Origin: Poteriospumella lacustris
Lineage: Eukaryota > Sar > Chrysophyceae > Chromulinales > Dinobryaceae
DNA length: 53,876 nucleotides
Assembly: GCA_008000375.1 (NCBI GenBank)
Contig: SMOI01000132.1
Coordinates: 1-53,876 of the forward strand
Reading direction: 5' to 3'
In this document: one piece after another, positions 1-10,013 of the stretch
Numbering within the stretch: the stretch's first letter is position 1
Layout: each line of letters begins with the position of its first letter
Translations under genes and position numbers: made by a program
The notes under the pieces: model-generated
Database searches by the model: none
Told to the model about the DNA's origin: nothing
What the model saw: only the letters and a program-made list of their open reading frames with translations

Positions 1-76
<76 letters not shown>
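1..76. repeat. (TCG)n trinucleotide microsatellite
   Basis: About 25 uninterrupted TCG units start exactly at the left window edge, so the array probably continues outside. It ends in a short T run. On either strand it could encode a homopolymer (Ser, Arg, Val or Asp/Glu-type), but no flanking frame supports a coding role here. Confidence 0.97.
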
Positions 77-165
77 TTTTTCCATGTGGTGGGTCCTTTG
101 GCTACCTCATCAATACCGTCTGATCAGAAGACCCCACACATAATACTCCACTCCCTGCTCTTTGA

Positions 166-178
166 CCCCCCCCCCCCC
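166..178. repeat. poly-C tract of 13
   Basis: Thirteen consecutive C residues lie in otherwise featureless DNA between the microsatellite and the methyltransferase pseudogene. The stretch 77-478 holds no gene I can support. Confidence 0.9.
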
Positions 179-478
179 ACAGACGCATCTAATTAATACT
201 TAAGGTTCCATTACACCTCAGCCGCGCACACCTTTGCGTCCTGTTGGCTTGACTCGTTAGGGGTGTGTGTTCATGCATCATTTACAACTGACAAATAGAT
301 TCTCCGGTAACTGGTGGCACGGAGTGGTATGGAAACGTTCAACAACGGAAAGAATGTAGTATGTTCGGCGAGAAGATATGGGAGTAAACGATATTGGCCA
401 AGTGACGGACGGCGAAGTGACGAAGGGAGAAGACATTGGTGGTCAGTTCCGTAGGTAAGCGGCGCCGCCAGCAGTGGT

Positions 479-1334
479 TCAAGTGGAGTTGGGGGTGACT
501 TTGGTGCCTTGATACAAGAAATATCCACCAGGAGAAGCGTCATTGGGTCTGCCAATTAGTCTTCCTAGCTCTTTGTAGTCGTTAGCGACACCGTTCCAAC
601 CAAAAGGTTGAAAATAGACGGCTAAGTCATCATGACGGAAACGCCACGCACCGGTGCGAGCAGCACGATAATGAGTAGCGAAGCAATCCACCAACAAATG
701 ACTTCCTTCCGCGGATAAGGTGGAGACCAAGCGTGCCAAGGTTTCCATTTCCTCATCCAAATCGTTGGGCGTGTCGGATCGAAGTGGTACTTCGTCACCA
801 GTGTGTCCGACCAAGAGGGTAAACTTAAATCCACTTCTACCTGATAATATACAAACGGAGATTGAATAGTGGCTCCTGCTTCTTGCAAGGCATTCAATTT
901 GAAGTGAAAGATCTCTGGGAAGTCGAGTTCAGTACTGGATTTCTCGGTCGACACTCGTCGATAAACGCCATGGGCGAGTGTCCAGACCAGCTCCTAACAC
1001 ACAAACTTGTTGTACCTCTGGATGTGCTTGCAAAATAGAGCAGACACCATGATCAATTCGATTGGTACGAATTGCGAGAGAAGTTGCCAAGCGTTGACAA
1101 TAAGCCTCCCTGTTTTCGGGTATCCTTATCCGGGCGCTCCTCAAAATACGCATCTTCCATGAACTGAATCCATTTCGGGCCCACCTGCCCACCCAGCATT
1201 TCTGCGTAGGGATCGTCGAAAACTCTTTCTTCGGGACCACGCTTCATTTCCATTCCTCGCAAGGACGCAACACCGTGAGCGGATGCGCTGACTTTGTTGC
1301 GTTCAGGATCCTGATGAGAACACGTTGCGGCCAT
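479..1334 (-). pseudogene. SAM-dependent methyltransferase (LCM/TIGR00027-like), frameshifted
   Basis: Read from ATG 1334 leftwards, four overlapping frames make one class-I methyltransferase of the leucine-carboxyl/polyketide methyltransferase type. The first frame gives an N-terminal FDDPYAEM block. The second gives RTNRIDHGV and the SAM-binding LGAGLDTRPWRL (around 1010-960). The third gives ELDFPEIFHFKLN and FDPTRPTIW. The last gives DEEMETLARLV...GSHLLVD and a GYFLYQGTKV-type end. These are the family motifs in the usual order. Frame changes occur near 1130, 950 and 775. At the last one the EG-x-x-MYL segment that normally follows PT-x-W is missing, so a deletion accompanies the shift. 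The enzyme would be a cytosolic small-molecule O-methyltransferase, but the copy cannot give an active protein. Identity at family level is firm; the substrate is unknown. Confidence 0.8.
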
Positions 1335-1394
1335 GATAATGCGAATTGGTCAGGTTGAACTCTTTCTTTTCTGACTCTTTCTGTGCACCATACA

Positions 1395-1434
1395 CCAGTA
1401 GCCGTTTTATTTGCAGCGGCGGCAAAAACGCATA
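1395..1434 (+). repeat. left terminal inverted repeat of the TACA element
   Basis: Begins CCAGTAGCCGTTTTATTTGC. It pairs with the reverse complement of 3925-3964 with a single C/T difference near its inner end. Confidence 0.93.
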
Positions 1435-1516
1435 GTTTCCTGTCTTGCTGCACAGGACCAATATTCTTGCAAAGTGACCTTTTTCTCGATCAATAATGCA
1501 CAATATAACTTAGAAA

Positions 1517-1993
1517 ATGTTAGAAAATGAAGGAATTTACTCTTGGGAACATGATAGTCAAACGACATTGAACCCACATATGTTGAAAGGTACTGAAAAG
1601 TTATATCTCGGACAACAGTTGGTCCAAGGGAGGGCAAAGGTTTCAGTGCTGAAAACGAAATACAATATGAAGGCCCAGACATTGTACGGATACAAACGGA
1701 AAGTTAAGAAGCACTACAAAATGTATGACGGCATTGGAAGGCCGGCATCCTTGAGTTCTAAGGCTCAAGAGGAACTTGTTGAAAAGCTTCGAAGCCAGCC
1801 TGGGATTCTAGAGGATGACTTGCGGTCAAGAATTCGACTGTTGCACCGTGAGGCTTGGTTGGCGGCAAATCAAGGCAACATTGGTAGCGTATATAAGCGA
1901 ATTTCGAAGAGAACGGTTGTGAGGTACTCGGTGAAGCTCAGAAACCAAGCATTTCCGCTCAATGAAACCCCCTCCATCTGCATTTGTAGTTGA
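1517..1993 (+). CDS. helix-turn-helix ORF inside the TACA element
   Basis: A 158-codon frame; ATG 1580 (MLKGTEK) is an equally plausible start. Residues about 25-75 look like a Pipsqueak/homeodomain-like helix-turn-helix. A short Gly-rich linker (GIGRPASL) follows, then a charged helical region. The same order of HTH, G-x-G-x-P linker and KRTVVRY/RKTMKKY-like helix occurs in the ORF at 28936-29427, so it resembles the N-terminal third of a psq-type transposase without the catalytic domain. It is convergent with the transposase on the other strand. It may be a truncated relative captured by the element or a separate DNA-binding helper. It ends in TGA at 1993 with no catalytic residues downstream. 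Confidence 0.5.
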   Translation: MLENEGIYSWEHDSQTTLNPHMLKGTEKLYLGQQLVQGRAKVSVLKTKYNMKAQTLYGYKRKVKKHYKMYDGIGRPASLSSKAQEELVEKLRSQPGILEDDLRSRIRLLHREAWLAANQGNIGSVYKRISKRTVVRYSVKLRNQAFPLNETPSICICS

Positions 1994-2037
1994 TGAACAA
2001 TTAAGACGCAAAAGTAATGAATGGACGTCAAATCTAA

Positions 2038-2496
2038 TTACTCTACATATCTGCTAGGTTTCACAATTTTCCTTCTCTTAGTTTCTCTTGTTGTGACGTC
2101 CTCGACCACAGTGCAAGTTATCGGAAGACTATCCAAATCCCATTCCTTGTCAATCAAGGACGGATGAGTCAGTAACAGCGCACGGCGCTGGTAGATGACA
2201 CGCTCATCTCGCCGCTTTAGATCTGGCTTGGCGTGCGCATCATCGCGAATGAGCAAGTCATCAAAATCCGCTTCGGAAATCTCTCCATTTAGCGCCATTA
2301 TACCCATGAGATCGGATTCCACCAGTTCTATGTGGGCTCGTTCCTGAGGGCAAACAAATGTACCTCGCAGCTGGTTCAGCATCTGATGTAGACTCAAAGG
2401 AGCCGAACCACAAGTGCGGTAACTGTCTTTGATAACTTGCGGTTTGACTGTGGCTTGTAGTGAGAGCTGAACTCTCAAAATACCGTTGACTGCCAA
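2038..2496 (-). pseudogene. C-terminal part of the psq/DDD transposase, shifted frame
   Basis: This frame takes over where the 453-codon frame ends; they overlap at 2475-2496, and moving between them needs a 1-nt change. It encodes a helical stretch, an acidic ISEADFDDLLIRDD segment, and a basic TRETKRRKIVK tail that could be a nuclear localisation signal. Because the first frame ends abruptly after ITGTWQ while this one continues without a good start codon of its own, I read both as one protein of about 600 residues broken by a single small indel. Confidence 0.6.
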
Positions 2497-3836
2497 GTTC
2501 CTGTGATAGGTCGATAGCCCCAGTCGTTTGGCTTCGTCTTCTTCTTCGCGCTCTTCTTGCCGTGTGCCTTGCGACTTTTCTGCAGTGTAGATTGGTCAGG
2601 AACGGGATTCATCAGTGCGTCATGGGCTGCGAAAACGGCTTGCACTCTTTTTTTGACGATTGAGTCCATCTGAAGTTTGTTGTTCATCTTCCTGTTCACC
2701 GACTTGGCAGCTTTGAAAAGGTTTCCAGCGTCGCACTCCTGGAAAATCGCTGTGCAACTATGGGGCGATTTCCCAACTTGAATATTTCGATCTCGTAGCT
2801 TGACTTGCACATTGGGGTCCTGAAATGGCTTCAATTGAATTGGTTCACCATCAACTTTCCAGAGAACAGGACGAGCGGCAAGCTCTGGAAAGGCTTCATC
2901 AATTTGATCTACGGTCTCTGGAATCAATGTTCCAGCTACCCATCGATAGAACTCCACGTTTCCTGAGCGGCTCTTCATAAACACTATATAGCCTTTGCTT
3001 GATATGGAAGCCGTAGCTCCAAGCCCCATCACAGGATGGACGAAACAGTCGTCTTCTTTCAGGTTTTCATCTTGAATAATGAAAACTGGGTCCATTATAA
3101 CCCCGTTACCATTCACAGTAACGTACACCTTGATGGTGTATAACCCAAAGATTGGTTCGCCCTTCTTTGAAACTGTCTGATTGGGCCTTCTGTCCTCGCT
3201 CGCTGAGCTACCTGGCTCCACCTTAAGTACCACCACTTTTGTTGCGTCCTTGTTTGTCGCTCCTACGGTGAATGAACTTCCGTCCGAATTTAGGAGCTTG
3301 ATATCTGGAACACCCAGTGTGTTGGTCGCATATGCCGAAAGAGCATAATATGACACTGCATTGCGAATTGAAGAGGTTGCCTTCGCCCGCGCCTCTGTTG
3401 TCAGTTCCGCATTCTTCACCACTACTCCCATTTCAGCCTTATAACGATTGTATGAACGTCTACTGAGAAGTTCGACACTTGATGGGTCGAGTCCCATTTG
3501 CTCTGCCTCCTTCTCTCGCAAGCTTTGCATCATGGTAAGTACGTCAGAATCGGAGAGAGAGTAACATGCGGATGCGATCTCATTTTGAACACTTTGTTGG
3601 ACCCCTTGTGAGACTTGTTTAGGTCTTCCACGTGTATTGAATAGAATTCCACGATATTTCTTTCTTGTAATCCAACTTCTAATTGTACTTTCTTTGAGAG
3701 AGTACTTTTTTGCAATGGCCACCACGGTGATTTTCTTCAGTTCAACCTGCTTGATTATCCATATTTTTTCTTTTGGTTTAAGAGATTTTCCACTGAGATC
3801 TACACGACCTCTTCCAAAAGGGCAAATATCCGCCAT
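2475..3836 (-). CDS. psq-HTH / DDE_1-like transposase (main part, 453 codons)
   Basis: The start is ATG 3836. Residues about 20-75 form a Pipsqueak-type HTH (TVVAIAKKYSLKESTIRSW) followed by a TRGRPKQ linker. Likely catalytic acids are D185 in NSDGSSF, D329 in WKVDGEPIQL and D369 in FQECDAGNLFK. The last matches the QP-x-D-x-G...FK block of pogo/CENP-B-type DDE_1 transposases, and the order and spacing (144, then 40 residues) are compatible with a DDD triad. The first motif departs from the usual N-x-DE. The protein should bind the 40-bp ends and catalyse cut-and-paste in the nucleus. The region D185 to about 300 is clearly related to 29424-29966. Only the C-terminal frameshift at about 2490 damages it. 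Family assignment is inference from motifs. Confidence 0.68.
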   Translation of the reverse strand: MADICPFGRGRVDLSGKSLKPKEKIWIIKQVELKKITVVAIAKKYSLKESTIRSWITRKKYRGILFNTRGRPKQVSQGVQQSVQNEIASACYSLSDSDVLTMMQSLREKEAEQMGLDPSSVELLSRRSYNRYKAEMGVVVKNAELTTEARAKATSSIRNAVSYYALSAYATNTLGVPDIKLLNSDGSSFTVGATNKDATKVVVLKVEPGSSASEDRRPNQTVSKKGEPIFGLYTIKVYVTVNGNGVIMDPVFIIQDENLKEDDCFVHPVMGLGATASISSKGYIVFMKSRSGNVEFYRWVAGTLIPETVDQIDEAFPELAARPVLWKVDGEPIQLKPFQDPNVQVKLRDRNIQVGKSPHSCTAIFQECDAGNLFKAAKSVNRKMNNKLQMDSIVKKRVQAVFAAHDALMNPVPDQSTLQKSRKAHGKKSAKKKTKPNDWGYRPITGTWQSTVF

Positions 3837-3924
3837 GGCAAAGTTGTGAGTTGTTTTGTTCCATATTGATAAAGAAACTTGGATAAACGAACAACAACAC
3901 CATCCATCACAAAAAAGCGATAAT

Positions 3925-3964
3925 TATGCATTTTTGCCGCCGCTGCAAATAAAACGGCTACTGG
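3925..3964 (-). repeat. right terminal inverted repeat of the TACA element
   Basis: Reverse complement of 1395-1434 with one mismatch; TACA follows immediately at 3965-3968. Confidence 0.93.
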
Positions 3965-3968
3965 TACA

Positions 3969-4225
3969 CTAAGCCTACACCGCCGCAATGCACGGACAGC
4001 GTCGATCCGATCCATGACGACGACGACGTTATACAAAACTGCGACAAAGTGAAACTGTCGCTTGTGGTGGTCAGACAGAGCACCGAACATCGCTTCCGGA
4101 TCGTTCAATTCTTGCCAGTTTGGTGGGTCACACAAGGCTTTGACAACGAAAAAAGTTGAAGTGTCATTTGAATTTTCAAAAATATTGATTTGTGTGAAGG
4201 ATACAAATCACAATTAAAAACCAAA
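3969..4225. other. gene-poor interval right of the TACA element
   Basis: A minus-strand open frame crosses the inverted repeat and continues to about 4205 without an ATG. It is composition-driven and resembles no family I know. I see no promoter or RNA gene that I can defend. Confidence 0.4.
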
Positions 4226-5424
4226 ATGCTAGCTACAGAAAACATGGAACACATTGGCGAGGACCAGCCTACCGCACTGGATCCAATAGAAAATGCGTTT
4301 ATTCTAATCGACAAAGACGTGCTTTTGAAATCTCTTCGTGATCTTCCATCGGAAAAGTGTCGGAATGGGAAGGTATTCTTACGTCAAGTGGACCGCTCGC
4401 AACCCCGGAGCAGAAACTGAAGACAAAGCTCTTTTGGAGCGAAAGTATCGACGATATTACAAGAAAGACAATAATCGAAGCATATGAAAAGGCAGCTATG
4501 TTGAGTGCCTCAGAAGAGAGCGCGCGCCAAGCGCTCACGAACAAACATGACCGGTCGCGACTTCTTCATCTTCGAGTGGACCCAACGATGAGTGCGACAT
4601 GGAATCAGGCACTACGAGATAAAACACGACAAGAGTTGGATGATAAAAGTGGTTGCGCGACGGAAGATCCTTATGCAAAGCTTGCGGACAAGGTCAACGA
4701 CCCGAACACGAAGTACACAAACGTATCTGTAATACCAGGTAAGCTGGACATGAATGGCTGCATATGTCCTACTCCAAAAATGGAACTTATCGCTGCTCGA
4801 TGCTTTGACATCGATCCATCTGCGCCGAATCGCCCTTTGCGGGACGGGGGTTGGATTCGAACCAAGTACAAGGAGATGAAGTCAAAGCTATCGGTCGCGT
4901 ACAGTAATTTTACTCGATCCGGAAACCAAGACGCGGAAAATCCTTATGACGAATGGATCCCATTTGCCGACGACGACGTAATTGTGTACGCGAGAGCCAT
5001 CATGACAAAAAGTGACTTTGAGTATCTTGGAAAAGCTCTCCCTTGTGATGCACAAATGGATACGGGGGTGCTGGACGAGACTGATACCCTGGAGAGAAGA
5101 GCTGAGCGCACTGCTGCAAGAAGAAAGCAACGGGCAGAGAAGCGAAATCGTGATGATGCGCGTCTTGCCGATATATCTGAATTGTCATCGCCTGGGTTGG
5201 CAAAAGTAAAATCTTTAGCTGACGCAATGGACATGAGACTGAAGGAGTTTGTCGAAATTGAGCAGAAAAAATAAGCGAATGACGCAATTCGTTTGGACCA
5301 TGAAGCTAAAAGAGCTAAACAAGAAGCCGATAATGCATTCCTTGTCACTGCACTTGGAAGCGGAGATGATGAATGCCGCGAAGCTGCAAGAAAGATCCTT
5401 CTCGCAAGACTTGCCGACGTCTAG
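4226..5424 (+). pseudogene. Harbinger-associated accessory ORF, copy A
   Basis: ATG 4226 opens a frame that shifts near 4370 into a long frame (4357-5274), is cut by an in-frame TAA at 5272-5274, and continues in the same frame to TAG 5422. Joined, it gives about 395 residues. Recognisable blocks are NKHDRSRLLHLR, DPSAPNRP, a DDVIVYARA block and a highly charged Arg/Lys/Glu coiled-coil C-terminus. Every block recurs in copy B (24178-25750). I know no named domain for it. Its convergent position opposite a DDE_4 transposase in both copies suggests it is the helper protein of the element, as the second ORF of PIF/Harbinger elements often is. Confidence 0.62.
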
Positions 5425-5742
5425 GAAGAAAACGATTGTAATTGCTGACTAATTAGCTTACCACCAAGAAATTCTTTTTCCTACGCCCGTGAGTTCATTG
5501 ACGGTATTCAAGTGAATGGCGGGGCCGACGAATACCATTTTCTTCAAACAATCGTTTAAAGTTATTTCTTCGGCGGCGACCAGCAGTCACGGCTTCAATA
5601 ACCCAGGCATCCTCGGGATCACATCCTCGCTTCAAACGCGTCAGCATTCAGGATCACATCGACGTTGTCTTGGTCTTCAGTATCGTCTTCTGCGCGCTCT
5701 CGAGTCAAGGGCACGTTGAGATCGACGCAAAAATTGTGCAGC

Positions 5743-6545
5743 TTAGCACACGCAGAAAAAAGAGATGACCATCGCTTGAATTCGCATCTTATCGGACGCT
5801 GAAGAATACCCCACCGCTGGATAAGTCAGGCGAAAGACCTTTCTACGCACTTTCGCATTGCAGATAGGTGGAAATTGAAACTGTCTTTCCATGGGCCAAG
5901 TCCTCGACCAGAGTATGGGGTCAAGAAATTGTTGGTGCAAATAAAAGCTTCGTCTCCAATGACATAAAAGTCGCCAGGCCAGGACTAACCCCCAACAGTC
6001 ATGTCTATTGCGATACGCCATGACATCTCCCACTTCGGTTTGCAACGGCTAACGGGTTCGAGCAACCCAGCCGTCAACAGCTGTAACACAGCCTCTCATA
6101 TTTCCTCCAGAAAAAGTTGCAAATCGGTCAGACATAGCTCGTAATGCCTGTACATTGGATGTCGGCAACCCATGAAAAATGCTTCATTGATGGCAGCTAT
6201 TGTTGGCCACAGAATCCCGCTGATAGGATCGCCAGAAAAGAAGGCCGTCTTTGATACTCCGAAGGCAAAAGTGATGTCCAGGTAAGATCCTCCAGCTAGT
6301 CATCTTAGCGTGCAGAATAACTTCGTTCTCTTTGATATACTTGATCCGGAGGATCTTCGCGCCATTTCTTCGTCTCCTTCATACATGAATGGGCCAAATT
6401 TCCAGCAGACTACTGAACCCTTCTCTTGTCATCCTAAACATCTTCCTGAATTCAACGTCACTGAGTTGCTCCACTTCTTCCACGGCATATCCGCGATTGC
6501 GATGCCGATTATTCTTTCTCATGGCTATCCATATGTGAACAAGAA
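5743..6545 (-). pseudogene. HARBI1/DDE_4-type transposase, copy A
   Basis: Reading leftwards from about 6545, several frames give LSDVEFRKMFRMTREGF, a lost-frame block ending in WPTIAAINEAFFMG, RNRHDCWGLV, then VIGDEAFICTNNFLTPYSG, KDSFNFHLSAMRKCVERSF. The GDEAF (second D) and FN-x-x-LS-x-x-R-x-x-VER (third acid) blocks are diagnostic of the DDE_4 domain of Harbinger transposases. At least three frameshifts and stops make it inactive. Copy B (25671-26180) and 26440-26956 carry the same protein family. Confidence 0.66.
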
Positions 6546-6599
6546 ACTGGAGAACAGTGCAGCACTAAAGCACTTTTTACTGGCTGCGATCTCACTTGG

Positions 6600-6987
6600 A
6601 CGAATAAAGCGACGTGTGTGACCAGACAAGGCGACACCGAACGACACGCCCAACAGAAAATCGGCGTTAGTCGGTTTCGCACTTTCTCTTTCCGGCGACA
6701 GTGTGACACGCCCCTTATAGAGCACACGAAAGCAAAAACGGTTGTTAGTTTTTGCTGCAGTGTTTTGTTTCGATCGCCTTATAGAGCACCAAATACAAAA
6801 AAAGGTACTCACTAAGTTTTGTTTCCGTGTTTTGATCGCTCTCGCGAACAGAAAAGCTGCCGATTTTTTGTTCGAGAGAACGAACGAAACATGGACACAA
6901 AATTGGTGAACGGGAGACTTGCAACAATGAAGTATCTCACATTTGTTCATAAAAGCGACCTTTGCAATTTAGTTTCAGCAACCGAAC
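6600..6987. other. 5' flank of Harbinger transposase with repeated CCTTATAGAGCAC
   Basis: The 13-mer CCTTATAGAGCAC occurs at about 6715 and 6778. Related TATAAGG strings occur in opposite orientation near 9700-9790, on the far side of the next gene pair. These may be subterminal transposase-binding repeats of the 6.7-9.8 kb element. I could not define exact element ends. Confidence 0.35.
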
Positions 6988-8239
6988 ATGGATATTGACA
7001 ATCTCAGTTCATTTGAATGCATGGGGCATTTTTCGAGGGGCTTCAAAAGGTACATAAAACGGAGAAAAATCAAGTTACTGAAAAAAGCTAAAGCACAAGC
7101 CAACACAAATCTCTGTCCGCGAAGAGAACTTTTAAGTCGTACCTGTACCACCAGACCTGATTATTGGGCATCAGAGTGGGGTCGCACCTACCGAAGTGAT
7201 AGGTGGAAAGATCCGTCCCAAAAGAATGGTGGAAAGCAGTTTCGACGAAGATTTCGAGTACCATATCCGGTCTTTGAATCGTTGCTGGTCATTTGTCGAA
7301 ACAATCAGTGGTTCATCGAAGCACCTGACTGTACAGGTCGCTGTGGCGCCCCACTCGAATTGAAATTACTTGGCGTACTACGAATATTGGGCCGTGGGTA
7401 CTGTTTCGATGGCATCAGTGAATTGTCCTTCATAAGCGAGGAGACTATGAGAGTCTTCTTTCATGAATTTTGTGAGCTCTTCGCTCAAGAAATTTATCCA
7501 CAGTACGCGAGAGTAGTTTACGCGAAAGTGTTTACGCGAGATTGGGACTACCAGGGGCTATTGGAAGCACTGATTGTGTGCACATTCTATGGGATAAATG
7601 TCCTGCAAGCGAGACATCCCTGCACAAAGGGAAGGAGGGGTTTTGCACCTTGAGCTACGAGGTGACCGTAGACCACACCAAGAAAATATTGGCGGCAACA
7701 TAAGGATTTCGAGGAACTGTGAACGACAAGACCATTGTGAAATTCGATGGATTAATTTCAGCGATACATGATGGCACGCGGTATGCTAATGTGGAGTTTG
7801 ATCTATGCGGATCCAATGGCGAACTTATTCGGGAGCGTGGACTTTACGTCATTGTTGATGCTTACAGTGTCCCTCAAAGTCATCTATTTCTGCCGATATG
7901 GCATGGTCCTCATGGCTAAAAGTCCGTGCGCAAAGACGTGGAATGTACATTTGACGCTTTCGCTGTCTTAAGCTACCCATTGTGTATCAGTATAAACACA
8001 ATATTGACAACGTGTTTTATACATACTGTGCGCTGCACAACATAATAATGTCTTTCAATGGTCTGGACCGACGCTGGGAAGAGGAAGTCAACTGGAGAAC
8101 TGGAGTAGACAAGCTGGTCTCCATCATAGAGAAGACCTTCAAATCTTCAACGCGTTTGCGGACAGGGTGCGAATGCGCTCAATCGCAACAACTGGATTTC
8201 TCGGGCCAAATATGGACTTTTCTTCGATGGGTTGGATAG
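6988..8239 (+). pseudogene. PIF/Harbinger transposase, Plant_transposon (PF04827-like) type
   Basis: The first 221 codons (6988-7653) are intact: a basic N-terminus, WGRTYRSDRW, FRRRFRVPYPVFESLL, a LKLLGVLRILGRG block and ISEETMRVFF. The rest is spread over other frames. At 7558-7680 there is an I-W-D-K-C-P-like block and YEVTVDHTKKIL. At 7719-7919 comes VNDKTIVKFDGLI...YANVEFDL, and at 7982-8239 NIDNVFYTYCALHNIIMSFNGLDRRWEE. This is the normal order of the family. At least three frameshifts and an in-frame stop near 7701 make it a pseudogene. It converges with the coiled-coil protein on the other strand at 8383-9488. Confidence 0.8.
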
Positions 8240-8382
8240 ACAACAATCCTTTGGGAGAAAATGTTGAACAAGAGCCATGCCACAAAGCACTACAACAAAA
8301 ACGTATCCAGCATTTTCATAGACTTTAAACAGCCGGTCAATTGGAATGGCTGCGATAATTACGGTATAACTTGTAAGGCTAG

Positions 8383-9488
8383 TTAATTACGGCTTTGATT
8401 AACTTCGGAGTCCAAAGTATCTGCTTCGCTACTGTTTGACGCGTCACTGTCGTCATCGTCGCTATCAGCACCGTCTTCATCGTCAACTTCATCTTCTTCG
8501 GCAGTATTACCTCTTCCAGAGGAAAGGGATAACAGCGCAGGTGAGGCATGTGGTGTGGCAGCAACAGAAGCAATAGTGGATGCATTGTTGGCCACAGGAG
8601 AGGTCGTCACCACATGACATGATTGACGACGCATGAGTGGGATCTTACGATTGCTTTGCATTCCGTCCTCATCTTCGCTGGTGGAGTATTCCTCCATGTT
8701 GGGCACATCATCGCTTCTCAGTAAGTTGATCAGCTTCTTCTTTTCCGTTTGCTGCTCTTCTGGATCATCCGCGAGAAGAGAAATTCCTGGGATTCGGCTA
8801 TCTTCATTTGTCTCTGCTTGAGAAGAAGAGAGTGCTTCATGGTGGCGTTCTGATTTCTTAGAAGATTGCGCTCTTTCGCTGCCTCCTTTTCTTCTATTGA
8901 TCTTTCCTTTCGCTTTTGGTCCACTGCTTCCAACTGTTGGCGTTTTCTCTCCAATCTGGTGTCTCGCTTACCTTTCCTTTTGCGAGACGCAGCAGTGAGC
9001 GTGGTTGAGTCTTTATTTCCGGCTGGAGTCACGGCTGGTCCTGAGCTGCGCCTCAAGTCGAAGTGAGGTGCTGGCTTTGACGAGGGCGGGCCAAGGGTGA
9101 TAAAGGCTATCATCTCAATTGGTTCTTCACAAGTTTGCGACCAAGGAACAATCGGTGTCTTCTTCTCATGTTCCGTTTCCCAAACACGCTGACGGAGCGT
9201 CAACAATGCATCTGCCATGGTGACCCCAGAGGGAAGCGACCCATTTGAATTCAGAATCTTAGCCCATTCACTCGCCAGCACATTGTTCATGTTTTTCTTG
9301 AATTCGTTCCATTTACGATGTAATGAGGCTCCATCGTGGTAATCCTTTTCAGGATCAATGGTCGCCGAGAGATAGTTTTTGGTGTTCTTTAACATTTCTT
9401 CCGTCAAACCAGGGACTCCTCGACCTGCTGCCTCTCTCAGGAATAGATCAATATGTCTATAGAATGCTGAGATCAGCTCTGCTTCCAA
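8383..9488 (-). pseudogene. accessory coiled-coil protein of the 7-9.5 kb Harbinger module
   Basis: Frame 8730-9488 (252 codons) and frame 8383-8706 belong together. The second frame already reads DDPEEQQTEKKKLINLLR over 8710-8765, so a single indel near 8765 separates them. The N-terminal third is a globular helical region (SLHRKWNEFKKNMNNVL). Then come a Pro/Ser-rich linker, a long Arg/Lys/Glu coiled coil and an acidic Ser-rich tail (SDDDDSDAS). No ATG exists at the frame's 5' end; the nearest ATG (about 9543) is one frame off, implying another indel. I know no named family. It is probably the DNA-binding or nuclear-import partner of the adjacent transposase, by position only. Confidence 0.5.
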
Positions 9489-10013
9489 TCTCTCTTTTTT
9501 ATCCGGGCTTGCGCCATAGACTTCGACACCGGCTCGACATTACAACAAGCACTGCCACTTACGAATGGAATGCACTGTGGACATTTTAGCCAACATTTCC
9601 ATTGCAAAGTGTCCACAATCATTCACTCTTCACTCTTCATGGCGGAATGTCGTCTCTGATGATTTAATTTGAACATTCAAAGTTTTGTTTTTGTCGGTCT
9701 ATAAGGTTCATCTCTCAACAACGAAAACGTTTCAGAAAGTAAACCTATAAGGTTCTGTTTTGCCGCCATTTCTGTACGTTTTATAAGGAATGGCCTTAGG
9801 AGGTGGAACACCTCTGGTGGGTCTACCACGTTTATTGAGTGTGGCCGCGGTTGGAAACGGCCAAGCCGGAGTTTCGGAAAAACCGGCACTTATCCGGGGA
9901 CGGCGAAATTTGTCGTCGAGCGACTTGTCGTTGTGAAACTTGTCTTGTCCGTCGTTGACAAACATTTTCGCTGCGCTTACAGCCAACATTTATATCTTAA
10001 ATCATGAACGAAC
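9489..10013. other. spacer between two Harbinger modules
   Basis: Minus-strand open frames here are low in plausible protein signal. TATAAGG strings recur at about 9700, 9749 and 9784. I see no gene. Confidence 0.4.

Larger units (their letters stand above)
1395..3964. mobile_element. 2.57-kb DNA transposon, 40-bp TIRs, TACA target duplication, psq-type transposase
   Basis: The ends are CCAGTAGCC... and the reverse complement ...GGCTACTGG. The 40-bp terminal inverted repeats differ at one position. The four bases TACA flank both sides (1391-1394 and 3965-3968), so this looks like a recent insertion with a 4-bp target duplication. It contains a minus-strand transposase (2038-3836, one frameshift) and a plus-strand ORF with a helix-turn-helix region (1517-1993). 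It lies about 60 bp upstream of the methyltransferase start, in what would be its promoter. A 2-bp TA duplication as in Tc1/mariner is the alternative reading, but it would make the two ends asymmetric. Confidence 0.88.

Noticed and set aside
3800-4135. 111-codon minus-strand ORF crossing the right inverted repeat
   Set aside because: It has no ATG at its start, runs through the transposon boundary and resembles nothing known.
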